Source: Clytia hemisphaerica
Lineage: Eukaryota; Cnidaria; Hydrozoa; Leptothecata; Clytiidae
Direction of reading: 5' to 3'
DNA: 64,000 bases
NCBI GenBank assembly: GCA_902728285.1
Contig: CACVBU010000385.1
Coordinates: 1,333,683-1,397,682, forward strand
In this document: positions 24,395 to 35,800 of the stretch, in pieces
Layout of the letters: each line of letters begins with the position of its first letter
Numbering within the stretch: the first letter of the stretch is position 1
Notes under the pieces: generated by a model
Databases searched by the model: none
What the model saw: only the letters and a program-made list of their open reading frames with translations
Told to the model about the DNA's origin: nothing
Program-made: the position numbers and the translations under genes

Positions 24395-24400
24395 AATAAA
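24395..24400 (+). promoter_or_regulatory. Candidate poly(A) signal of Misato
   Basis: AATAAA 246 nt after the stop codon. An alternative AATAAA occurs at 24286-24291. Both lie within the left part of the TIR element at 24237-27922. Confidence 0.45.
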
Positions 24401-24508
24401 AGAAATATGATTAAACGATTGACTTTTTATTCTAATGTTTTTTGTTTTCATAATGACCCATAAAGTCTGTCAAAATGGAAAAATGAGCTAAAATTGCTTG
24501 ATACACGG

Positions 24509-25188
24509 TGTCACGGGCGGGCCGCTACGGCTCAATAAGTAACTCCCGACAATTATCCTCAACAGCAATATTTATATTTGTCCCCGGATTAGTTCAGGAT
24601 CCCAAGCTATTATCGGAAGAGAACCGGTTAGGTATTATAGAATTCAAAGCACGAGTAGTAGCAAGGTTTAAGTTTGATGCATCAATTCTTCAATAAAATA
24701 AATAACCATAAAATCTACGTAGTAAAGTCTCTGTAATTAAATCAGTCCATAGTCCGTGTCTGCCATTTAACATTTACCCTCCGCTGTTGGCTCAGCGGAG
24801 ACTCTGCTTCATTTTGTCTCAGTCCAGCCATTTAACATTTACCCTCCGCTGTTGGCTCAGCGGAGACTCTGCTTCATTTCGTCAGTACCATTTAACATTT
24901 ACCCTCCGCAGTTGGCTCTGCGGAGACTCTGCTTCATTTCGTCAGTACCATTTAACATTTACCCTCCGCAGTTGGCTCTGCGGAGACTCTGCTTCATTTA
25001 ATTCGTCACGCTTCATAAGCGTCAGTTTACATGTATACTTGGGTGTCAAACAATAAATCTCCCCAAACAGGGAGAACCCACCTCGATCAGAGGCAGTTTG
25101 AAAGACCCCGTTCTTTTGTCTGTTTTCGTATTTCGTTTGAAAATGCACAATATGTGCATAGTGGCTTTCCACAGTTCATCACGTGACA
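24509..25188 (-). repeat. LTR, left copy (3' LTR in element orientation)
   Basis: 680 bp, TG...CA boundaries on both strands. It contains four tandem units of 60-65 bp, each with a perfect hairpin (24779-24985). Its open frames are repeat artefacts and recur unchanged in the other LTR. Confidence 0.93.
24779..24985. repeat. Four tandem hairpins in the left LTR
   Basis: Hairpins lie at 24779-24800, 24844-24865, 24904-24925 and 24964-24985. The first two have stems CTCCGCTG / CAGCGGAG and the last two CTCCGCAG / CTGCGGAG. All share the loop TTGGCT. One base pair is swapped (T-A to A-T) with pairing kept, a compensatory change. The same set occurs at 27412-27618 in the other LTR. Confidence 0.9.
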
Positions 25189-25239
25189 ACACCTCCGCCA
25201 ACGGGAAGTTTGGTCCCCAAACTTTCAAAAGTACTTTCA

Positions 25240-26161
25240 TTATGGTCGGTCACACTTTTGTTCTGCGGCTATTTCCGTCGTGGGCACAAGTCGAACACTC
25301 CCAACGAATGCTTCAGAGACAGATTGGATGGGAGCTCGCGACATTGCATCTACATCACTGTTCTTCGCTCCTCTCTTGTAGCGGATCTCGAAAGAATACT
25401 TCTGAAGCAGAACAGCCCATCTGGACAAGCGTCCACTCGAATCGCGGAATCGCAACGCATGAATCAGGGGTTGATGATCCGTAGATATTGTGAAGAAACG
25501 TCCTTCGAGATATTGACTGTATCTCTGAGATCGTGTATGGGATCTCTGCGTTTCTCAGAACCCTACCTCCGTATCTGATTAGATGTGGCTTATCATCACC
25601 CGAAGTCTGTGACAGCACATACCCAAAAGCCAACCCAGAAGCGTCTGTGTTGAGGATGAACTCTTTGTTGAAATCCGGGGACTCGAACAAGGGCGGGTTT
25701 GTCAACCTTTCAATTAGGGTTTGCCAGGCTTTGTCTTGCTCTCCTCCCCACTGAAACTTTGGGATGCACTTGTAAAGAGGTCTGGCGATCTCCGAGTACC
25801 CAGGAACAACGCGACGATAATAGTCCGTCAGCCCTAGGAATGACTGGACTTCTTTGGTCGTTTTTGGCTTCTTGGCGTCCAAAAGCTTCCTGACGTTATC
25901 GACCTTTGGCTTGATCCCTTCCGCTGACACTTCATGACCCAAGAAGTTGAGGACTGGAACACAAAAGTGACACTTCTTTCGCTTCGTTTTCAATCCGGCG
26001 TCCCGCAATCGTTTGAATATGGTCTGGATATGCTCTAGGTGCTTCTCGAAGGTGTCGCTGTAAATGAAAATATCATCAGTGAAGATCGAAACAAAATCCC
26101 AAAGTTCATTTCGGAACACGTCTTCCAATGCTGCTGGATCTTCGTCGAAGGAATACATCAT
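25240..26161 (-). pseudogene. Ty3/gypsy reverse transcriptase-RNase H fragment
   Basis: The frame from 26161 begins inside the RT palm: the FTDDIFIYS segment replaces the usual Y-x-D-D-box context. It then has the thumb motif FLGHEVSAEGIKP, the QSFLGLTDYYRR connection and an RNase H start NTDASGLAFG. A frameshift near 25500-25560 moves the RNase H end (LSRWAVLLQKYSFEI, then VDAMSR) into another frame at 25455-25240. The upstream part of RT, protease and integrase are absent. Expression as a functional enzyme is not possible from this copy. Confidence 0.88.
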
Positions 26162-26304
26162 GTTTCTCAGCCCCTACAAGGTTAAATGGGTAAACTCCTT
26201 CTTAAAAGAAGTAACCCCAAGTCCGTAGGTAATCAACAGAACGCTAGGTAAGTACTTGGAACAAGTACAAGTTAGCTAAACGTTGACAGCTGAGTGTAAA
26301 CTTG

Positions 26305-26529
26305 TTAGAGGACTTGTTTTTTGTACTCCCTCAGCTCCAATGATGTAGATATTCCTTGAATTTCACCAACGAGATCTTTCTGCTTCTTCTCCAGGTACCT
26401 CAGCCTTCGAATTTTCCTTTCCGTCGTTCGAAGTTCTCTTTCTTGCCTTGTGATTTCCCTGGCTAGCTTCGTCTTCTTTTTCCCTTTGGGCAATTCTTCC
26501 CTTAGGTTATGCTCCAACAGCTCCTTCAA
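26305..26529 (-). pseudogene. Charged coiled-coil fragment, probable gag remnant
   Basis: A 74-residue frame very rich in Lys, Arg and Glu with heptad-like Leu spacing (TTERKIRRLRYLEKKQKDLV). It lies on the gag side of the element and on the same strand as pol. No zinc knuckle is seen. It could also be unrelated filler in the internal region. Confidence 0.45.
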
Positions 26530-27120
26530 GGTTATCTTATCAGCCGAAAAAAAATCTCATAAACTGTTTGATGATTTCAAAACCATTATCAAAACTCCTG
26601 AGCAAGAGAAAAGCTTGATGGGATCATAATGGTTGTTCGATCAACCAAGACAAACATCAATCAACTACATTCAACAATGTTTGATCAACCATTTTTCTTG
26701 AAATGTTTCAAAATGTTTGTTCAACCGTGCAAACATTATATAGGTTTTACAGCTACTTGCAAGCCATTCAAGTGATCAAACAAACAGTTCGGTCTTAAAC
26801 AATTCAACCAAAACTTCGTTCCTCTCCTTCAGCATGAATTTCTGTACGTCTTTTGAATGTATTTCTAAAGTTTGCTAAAATTGACACCACTTTAATCAAC
26901 ATTCATATGAAATGTCAATAATAACCACATCCACTTTTAAATACACAATTTCATTCATAATAATTCAACGTCAAATGTCAGTAATAACCACATCCATTTC
27001 AAATGCACAATTCCATACGTAATAATCAATGTCAATAATGTTCAAGTTCAATTTCAATACGGTAAAACTCAATGGTAATGCAAATCAAACCAATGTCACT
27101 ATTCGATGCTTTCCTGAACA

Positions 27121-27139
27121 ATCCCGGTTGTAGCCCCCA
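27121..27139 (-). promoter_or_regulatory. Primer-binding site, tRNA-Pro-like
   Basis: Two bases inside the 5' LTR (element orientation), the minus strand reads TGGGGGCTACAACCGGGAT. This closely resembles the primer-binding site complementary to tRNA-Pro, differing in the middle. Its position next to the LTR confirms the element's orientation. Confidence 0.7.
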
Positions 27140-27141
27140 TC

Positions 27142-27821
27142 TGTCACGGGCGGGCCGCTACGGCTCAATAAGTAACTCCCGACAATTATCCTCAACAGCA
27201 ATATTTATATTTGTCCCCGGATTAGTTCAGGATCCCAAGCTATTATCGGAAGAGAACCGGTTAGGTATTATAGAATTCAAAGCACGAGTAGTAGCAAGGT
27301 TTAAGTTTGATGCATCAATTCTTCAATAAAATAAATAACCATAAAATCTACGTAGTAAAGTCTCTGTAATTAAATCAGTCCATAGTCCGTGTCTGCCATT
27401 TAACATTTACCCTCCGCTGTTGGCTCAGCGGAGACTCTGCTTCATTTTGTCTCAGTCCAGCCATTTAACATTTACCCTCCGCTGTTGGCTCAGCGGAGAC
27501 TCTGCTTCATTTCGTCAGTACCATTTAACATTTACCCTCCGCAGTTGGCTCTGCGGAGACTCTGCTTCATTTCGTCAGTACCATTTAACATTTACCCTCC
27601 GCAGTTGGCTCTGCGGAGACTCTGCTTCATTTAATTCGTCACGCTTCATAAGCGTCAGTTTACATGTATACTTGGGTGTCAAACAATAAATCTCCCCAAA
27701 CAGGGAGAACCCACCTCGATCAGAGGCAGTTTGAAAGACCCCGTTCTTTTGTCTGTTTTCGTATTTCGTTTGAAAATGCACAATATGTGCATAGTGGCTT
27801 TCCACAGTTCATCACGTGACA
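27142..27821 (-). repeat. LTR, right copy (5' LTR in element orientation)
   Basis: 680 bp, same length and apparently the same sequence as the left LTR, with the four hairpins at 27412-27433, 27477-27498, 27537-27558 and 27597-27618. Confidence 0.93.
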
Positions 27822-27922
27822 ACGGCCAATTTTCGTTCTGTTTACTTGATTTTCTTCGTGCAAATTTACATGGGATCAAAGCTAAAGCTAAGCAAAAATT
27901 TAATTCGAAACCCGTGTATTAT

Positions 27923-28640
27923 TACATACGAATTGGAAAATGAAAGTATGTTCTTGAAATCAATTGGATCTCTGGTTTTATCTATAGTCGGGATGACCTT
28001 AACCTAATTCTGCGTGCAGTGGTATTAGACCAGTACTCTGATGAAATCGATCTGCTCGAACGAACAGTGTTACAGCTTCTTAAATCCTTACACTCATAAA
28101 ACGTTGGTATAGAATGGTTCTCACAGTCTCTAGTGAACCAAAAAGCTTATTGTGAAAAACGACTTGATACAGGAACTCAAAATGACTTTTTGAAATTCTA
28201 GATTATTTCCAAATTCCGCAATGATGGATAATTTTCGTACATTATGGTTACGATAAATTGTAATTATTACACGGTAAGGACCATCTTAAAAAAACGAGCA
28301 ACAGATGAACACACTCGATATCGCATACTTGAAGTAGGTTCATGTTACAAATGGTCGAGACAGTATTGAGCAATTCTATTAACAAAATATTTTAAGTATT
28401 AAGATAGTTGTTCTGGGGTCATGACATAAATTCGAGTTCTCTTAAGTTTTGAGAATTTTTAGTGGACCCCAAGGCTTTGACCAAATCTTCGCAAATCCTC
28501 TGGGTGTTTATTGCCTCCCATGTTTATTATTGACCCCCTCTTTTTAGACTTTTTTGGGTGTCTACTCCTCCGATGTCAATTAGCAGTTTTTCATTTAGTT
28601 TTGTACATAATTTTTTATTTAGAAAAACAAATTTACAGAT
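27923..28640. other. No gene seen
   Basis: AT-rich intergenic sequence between the LTR-bearing element and the next TIR element. Short frames only. Confidence 0.45.
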
Positions 28641-29413
28641 ACCGGGTGCGCCACAAAATCTCTCTTTGAAACTAATTTTCTCGAAGTCTAAAATTTTAAA
28701 AATAACCAATCCTTTTTCATTGGAAAGAAGAAAGATAAACTTAAATTTTGATGGAAAAAAAGTTACTTTCAGAAAGTGCTCGAAAACGTTAAAAATTGAC
28801 CTATCAAATTTTTATTTTAAATTTGGCAATCGCAATAGCCTTTACATGATTAAGAGCATTTTTGAGTAACTTAAAACATAAATTTTGAAAGTGAAGGGTC
28901 GAATAGGTTTTAAATCTTCATCTAAATCAATTTTATTTATTTTTACCAAAGTTTTCCTCAGATTTTTGGTTCTAGACTGGATAAAGTGTAAGGCTGGATC
29001 TACCTCGAAACCCATATTGATGTATTTTTATGAATTTTATCAGATCTTTTGGCCTTTTTCGACGAATTTTCTTCTTTTCATTGAAATTCAACCTTCCTTT
29101 ATATAACAAAAGGTCATTTAGACAGCTAATTATCATTTTTAATGACTGAACCGAAAATACTGATGTATCATGTAATTATGCTTCTGTTTAATTTGATAAG
29201 TCGATTTTTAACGTTTTTGAGCACTTTCCGAAAGTAACTTTTTTATTCAATTGAGCATAACTTTTGATCTAATGAATCGAATTTAATAAATGACCCATCA
29301 AAATTTAAGTTTATCTTTCTTCTTTCCAATGAAAAAGGATTGGTTATTTTTAAATTTTTAGATTTTGAGAAAATTCACTTTAAAGAGAGAAACTTTTTTG
29401 TGGCGCACCCGGT
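28641..29413. mobile_element. TIR element with 170-bp inverted ends
   Basis: ACCGGGTGCGCCACAAAATC at the left pairs with the right end. The pairing continues through the ATAACCAATCCTTTTTCATT and AAACTTAAATTTTGATGG blocks and AAAGTTACTTTC. TA flanks the ends. The inner 400 bp has no coding signal. It lies 420 bp upstream of the amidase start codon. Confidence 0.8.
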
Positions 29414-29834
29414 AGTATAATTCTTTACTGATACAACATATTGACATAGCGATTTACAAAACCTTGAATTTGAAACCTGACACCAGTTAAAATTTGTCGA
29501 CTTTTAAATGCACTTTTCTCTTTCTAGCATGTATCTTAATCGTTTTGATTGAAATCGGTTGATTGATATGTTTTTAAAAGGGAGATTTTCTCGACTTACC
29601 CCTTCCCTCCTTTGGCTAGCCTTCAAACTGATAAAAGTCATCTTAGGCTTTCGTATTAGATTTTTTTGTAGCAGAATAAATTAGATTTGAAACGTGAAGC
29701 AACTAAGCAACTAAGAATTTCTATTTCTCTATGAACTTGTACAATCTATGCAAATCTATGTTTCTCAATTATTTTCTTTTTAGAAGATAAAAAAATAATA
29801 GAAAAAAACATCGGATACAAAGGAGCGACATACT

Positions 29835-32800
29835 ATGGATGTTGTCAAAACCTATTTGGCGAATTTTGATGCTTTATCGGATGGCTGTAAACAATTGTAT
29901 GATATTGTGATCGACAAAATCTCACAACGTTATGTTTACTTACCTGTGACTGGGCTTGTCCTTTTCTACTTGGTATTCGTACGCGAGATCAGTGGTAAGA
30001 AGAGAAAGAGGGTAGACAAGAAACCATGCAACCCTGATGAAGAGCACACTGGAGATGAACACCCTAACGATTATCCGGTAAGAGTGCAGTTTTATTTTTT
30101 CGTCTCGGTGAAGTATATGATACATGAAAAGGATTTATCACCTCTTAATCATGCATAATTTACCAAATATTTAAGAGTATGCTAATTATTCGCTACCTAT
30201 AATAAATCTTCCGTCTCAGAAGAGAAACCTTGCTTTGACCAAGTTTCTTTGACTGAGATTTCATTCTTCGTCTCGAAAAGTGATCCACTTTTCAGCCAAT
30301 GAGATTTAATCATTTCGAGCTGGAAATAAGGTTTAACTCACTATGAAGCTCCTCTTCTAGATAAGCTATTTGCTTGGAAACTTCTTGTACGCCATTTTCT
30401 TCATTTTTAGGATATGCCGATTTTGGATGGCTGGTTAAAGATTACAATCGCCAAGAGATTGTATAAAACTGTAAGAAATTATTTTTTTATGTTTAAATCA
30501 TTGGTGGTACAGTGGAGTCTCGATAACTCGAACACGCACGTGGAACGCAAATTTGTTCGAGTTAAGGAAATTTTCGATTTATGGAGTAAGGTTTATAAGG
30601 CATTGTTAACTGAAGGGACGAGAAAATTTGTTCGAGTTAAGGAGACACTCGAGTATATAGAGGTTCGAGTTAAAGACACTCCACTGTAGTACGTCTTTTG
30701 AACGCAGATGAAGGCTTCTGAAGGTTCCTCTTACGATAGTTATCAACCAGAATGTAGGGGAAGGTGCCTCTCTTTCTCCCCGGATTGCTCCAGTACGAAA
30801 CAAAGTGACATCGCTATATTTTTCTTAGAATGCATTTTACATCTTTTAGAAAAATTGGGTAATGTAGCTTTTAACTTATAGTCAGGTAGAATTAGGTCAT
30901 AAACCGCCAAAACCGGGACAAAAATGGTGTAGAGATGAAATTTTGCACAAATGTCCAGAAACATGTCAGGAATCACCAAAAAAAAAGCCCCACCCTCAGG
31001 AAGATGGGAACCCCCTCAAATCCATAATGGCGGACATGGTACTTTTTTCTACAATTAATCAAGGGGGGACCCTTGGTAACTGATTTTTAATTGTTTTCAC
31101 ATGTCAAAAATAACTAGACAGGGAGATTCCTCTCGATGAGTAGATAAAGAAAATGTGGTCACTTTTGAAATTTAGACCACGTGGTCCCGAGATATGGCCT
31201 CTAAAGTCCAAAAAATGACGATTTTGATGACGTCAGCATTTTTACTGAGAGCAATAAATTCCATTTTTGTCTGGGTAGTTATGCAATTCTACCTGAATAT
31301 TACAAATGGTTGCGTAGTTATTTTTTATGTGTGAATAGTTTGGTTTCATTTTATATTAATTGTTTTCAAAAGAACACTTTTTCATTTGTTTTAGTACATT
31401 GGAGACGTTCTACTTAGGAAACATAAAAAGTGAGTTTAAAATATTTATGTTTTACTGAAATTTTTTATAGCTCAGGTAGTTTGGTGGGTCACTCATTGGA
31501 GTACATCACCAAAAACCGGGATATTTCGCTCTGTTTCGTGGTGTGAATTTCAAGTTCTTTTGGCGCAGTAGTGTAGTGGTTATCAGTCTTGACTTCCGTG
31601 CAGGAGGTTGGGGTTCGATTCCCACTCAATGCTGTGGTTCACTTTGGCAAGTGAATGTACTTTCGCCCAGGTCAACCCATGCCATGGAAGCCCGGGGGGC
31701 NAATCGGTTTGGATCGATTAGGTATGACGAGAAAGCATAATGATCTTTGATTTGTGATGATGCTGGAGATGTTCTTCCCACGTAGAAGACGTCCATTTCT
31801 TTCTTGATCTCAGCTGAATCTGTATCACTGAGTCTGATTTGGTCAGGTCGTAATGTTGGAAAGTTGTCTGAATGAAGGCTCATCCATGGGTATCCGTTGA
31901 TCCACACAGAATCTTGGTTGACGTCCTTTATGGTAGCTCCTCGACGCGTTCCAATGTCAGCAACCATGTCATGACTTTCAACAAAGAACCATTCTTCGAT
32001 CTTTGTGAACCTCAGGATTTCGATCACACGATTTCTTACCCATTGAGTAAGTGATTTTTCTGGATTGGTTATCCAGAAGAGAGAGATTTGATTGTCGGTA
32101 AATTTGAATTTCTGTTGAATGTTGAGATTCTTGAACGAGCGACGAACGATTTCTCCTGTGTATGTGCTGGTCAATGAAGCGAAGAGTTCAGCTCTGGGTA
32201 ATGTCATTCCTTTTGGAACTACTTTTGATCTTCCCAGAACCAGTTGGCAGGAGTATGTTCCAATTCGACGTTTGAAACGCACGTAGATACAAACACAGAT
32301 CATTCGTTTGCTTGCATCTCCAAAGTCTAGTGTTTGAACATCAAGGCTGGTTGCATCGATGGGAATGATAGCACGATTGAAACGTAGGTCTCCAAGCTCT
32401 TTAATCATCTCGAAATTAGACTCCCATAGTGGTCGTAGCTCGTCTGGAATTTTGTCGTCCCAATCCAACTTTCTGAGTGTGAGATCTTGCATGTCGATCT
32501 TCATTGAGGCGACGATTGGTGTGATTTTGCCCGTCAAGTCGAAGATTTCGCCAACTTTTGAGCAGCAATGACGTCTGGTTAGTCTTGACGGTATGATTCC
32601 TTCTGTATTGGTGGGTTTCTTTCCACGAGTTTTCTTGGCGAAATTTAATTCTCCAAGGTTGAGTGAGATTGTGTCCTCCTTTGGAAACCACTTCATACCA
32701 GCTACATGGATCGTCTCTCCATCGTCAGTGAGGCTTTCGTTTGGTTCTTCTCCAGAAAATGCAACACCTTTGAGTCGAAAGTTTCCTTTGCTGAGAACGA

Positions 32801-35800
32801 CTTCGAGATTGTCAGCAAGTGAATGAGCTTGGGTGCGTCCCGTCTCCCCAGACAGGCAATCGTCTACGTACACGTCATTATGAACAACATCGTTGACTTT
32901 TGGATAATCCTCCTTTGACAGGTCGGCGATCTTGCGAAGTCCATGTTCTGCTTGATTCCCTGACGAACGAACTCCATAAATCAGGGTTTTGATTATCTTT
33001 TCTTCTGGAAGCTTTGTTGGGTCAAGGTTAGGTTCCCAGATGTATCTTTGGAAACACCAATTGGATTCGTCAAGTTTGATGGTATTGTACATCTTACTGA
33101 TGTCGGTGTGTATTGCAACTTGATGTGTGAACCAGCGAATAACGACTTCTTGCAATTTGTTGAGATTATTTCTTCCTTTGGCGAGGAGATCATTTAAGCT
33201 GTATCCTGATGACGTGGGTTGAGATGCATCGAACACCACCCTGCACGGTGTGCTCAACGAGTTCCCTTTCCATACAGCACGCCAAGGGATGTAGTATTGA
33301 GTGGTATGGTCACGAAGATATTGTTGTGTTGCTTCAGGAAGATTCCTTAGGTAATCGACATACCCAAGTCTTTGGAGTTTCGACTCAGAATCCAAGATAT
33401 CTTGTTTGTCCTTAACATTGATTGCTAGATTTAGCTTTCGTAGCTGTTGGTTGTAGACTTTTATTGCTTTGGTTTTGTTGTTTGCAAGTCTCTTTGGATC
33501 TGATATGAACGGTAGAATTGCGGTGATGGATGACTCGTCATGATTGAGAGTGATTGACGAATCAATGATGTGTTGTTCAACTTCTTCTCTCAAGCTGATT
33601 GTTTCGTATTCATCGTGGTTCTTGCATTGGTTGCAAGTTCTGCATACTGGGCAACGGTAGGTGATTTCACTTCCGGTTGTCTCTGCTAGCTCGAAGAGAC
33701 GCTGTCGTGATGTAAGATGAGCTTGAGTGTCGCTGGAGTCAATTGATTGAGAAAAGTCGCTGTAGTAGCCAAGGAGTGGAACTTCGTTGTTGAAATGATT
33801 GGGTCCACGATTGATGAAGAATGATTGAGTTGTGAAGTATCCATCGTGGATTTGGGTGAAAACCTTGTGTGGACCACCAACTACTCCACGTCCACCACCA
33901 TCTGAATTGAGGAAGGGTGATTCGAACAACGATAACCCTGATTCCATCTGATGAACGAGCTTTGGAAAGTAACGAAGGTACTTGATGCCAAACATGAGAT
34001 GTGTGTCGCCACCAACTGCAGGAGGGAGTTTTGGCAACTCTCTCGATCTTTGAAGCTGGTTGTTCTTGTAGTCTTGATGAATCTCTTGCTCAACGTCAAT
34101 CAATGGATAGTAAGGAAAGGTAGAGGTGATTCTGTCGAGGCAGATACCAATTAAAGAAATGATCTCACCATCGTGCATTGGAAGGTTGACTTGGTAGGTA
34201 CCACGTGTTGATTTGGTGACGGATTCTCCAAGTCCACCGACAGTGATCTGTTCTTGATTGACGAGTTTTGCTGCAGGGCCAAGTAACGTGACTGCTTTGG
34301 CTGAAATGATGAAATCGCTACATCCATCGTCGAAGAAAGCATTGATTCGATTGCCATTGACTGTCATTGTTTGAAGCTTGTAGATTCCTTTGTCTGGGAC
34401 GGAGTCTTCACAGGAAGGTAGAGTCTTTGATGAGTAGGAATTGGTGAAGAATGATAGCTTGATCTGTTTTGAGAAGTCTGGCAGGTGTGCACTCCTCAAA
34501 CATCTTGCTTTGAACCGATTGAGGATGTCCTTGTTTTGCTGATCTTCCTTGTGGTCTTCACAGACGAGTACGTGACGCTTCATTGGATACATTTGATGAC
34601 TGGGATGAGGGCATACAAATTCTCGTTGACACTTTCCATTCTTGTGCTTCTCTGATGTTGCATCTGCACCTGGAAGGAGGCATTGTGTGCAGAAGCCTTT
34701 GGCTTTGATAGATGATAGACGAGCAGCTGGTGTGCTTTCGACAAACTTGAGACAGGTGTAATATTGAATGATCTTCATACCATTTGGACCGTTGGATTGA
34801 CGATGTTGATCAGGTGTTGGCGATTCCCCACAGAGTTGACAATTGTTTTGGTGTCGTTTAGGTTCACCATGATAAGAATCTCGTTTGTTTGGTTTGCTGG
34901 GTCCCTGTCTTTGGCCATCTGACGATTTCTTGTCGCTTTTTGGTCCTTGAATGAGAAGCTTCTGTTGGTTGAGATGTTCCTCTTTGTCGAGAAAGACAAG
35001 CAGTCTTTCCCATGTCTCCTTTTCGTTGGGCTTGTCGTCGATTGTTGCAAGGAATCTTGTGAATCGTCCATCACCAAGTTGTTGATAGATGTCCGATAGG
35101 GCATTGCTGAAGTAGAGATTGTTCTCGATGTTGAACTTCTCGGCAAGTGACATGGCTTCACGAATGATGTTCTTAAACTTGCTTAACGAATGAACAAGTT
35201 TTTCAGGATCACGTGACGACTTGAGTTCGGATAGGGACAGAGTCTGGAGTTTCTTGTGAAGCATTGTTTTGGTATTGCCATAAGCATTCTCCAGTTTGGT
35301 CCATATTTTGTCAATGGTATCAAATGATTTGACAAGGCTGAGAGCTGGCTCGGATAGATAATTGTTCTTGAGCAGGTCAGGAAGCAGTCGAGTTGGTGTG
35401 TTGATAAGATGGAGCTTCTCGAAGTTGTTGCGAAATGTGTAGAAGTCAGTGGCTGAATCATAACCACTGAATTTATCAAGCTTGATATGCAAAAGCTTTG
35501 TGTCATAGTTCTTGTCAAGCTCTCTCTTGTTGTACTCTGTGCTCACTTTGGAAGCAAAGTCAGATTTGAAGGAATTTAAAGTCTCATAAAGTTTATCAAT
35601 CTTTGGGACTTCTGCCAGAATGGTCTCATCAACAATTGTCAGTTGTAAAAGTTTCTCATACTTCAAGGCGATCTTGTCTAACTTGTCGAAAACACTGGGA
35701 ATGTCTTTCTTGATTTGAATCAGTTGTTTATCAGTAACCTTGGTGATATCAGTGACATCTTGAGTAATGAAGGTTTTGACTTCTTTCAGGTTTTGGTTGA

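Larger units (their letters stand above)
24509..27821 (-). mobile_element. Ty3/gypsy LTR retrotransposon, deletion-derived
   Basis: Two direct LTRs of exactly 680 bp (24509-25188 and 27142-27821) start TGTCACG and end CGTGACA, and they look identical. The TSD ACGG is at 24505-24508 and 27822-27825. The internal region is only 1953 bp and holds fragments of gag and pol on the minus strand. Integrase, protease and the start of reverse transcriptase are missing. The element is a recent insertion but cannot be autonomous. Matching LTRs with degraded coding suggest that an already deleted copy was mobilised in trans, or alternatively that LTR conversion occurred. Confidence 0.95.
24237..27922. mobile_element. 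Older TIR element split by the LTR retrotransposon
   Basis: AATACACGGGTTTCGAATTA near 24237 and its inverse (TAATTCGAAACCCGTGTATT) ending near 27922 bracket the LTR element. Without the LTR insertion this element would be about 370 bp. Both Misato poly(A) candidate signals lie inside its left part, so the transcript end may be transposon-derived. Confidence 0.55.

Noticed and set aside
24787..25056. 89-residue frame with repeated CWLSGDSASF-like blocks, also at 27420-27689
   Set aside because: It is the translation of the 60-bp tandem hairpin units in the LTRs.
28030..28075. Hammerhead ribozyme core (CTGATGA)
   Set aside because: The matching GAAA and closing stems are absent.
31557..31640. 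Functional tRNA gene
   Set aside because: A and B boxes are good, but the 5' and 3' ends do not pair as an acceptor stem and a SINE-type tail follows.
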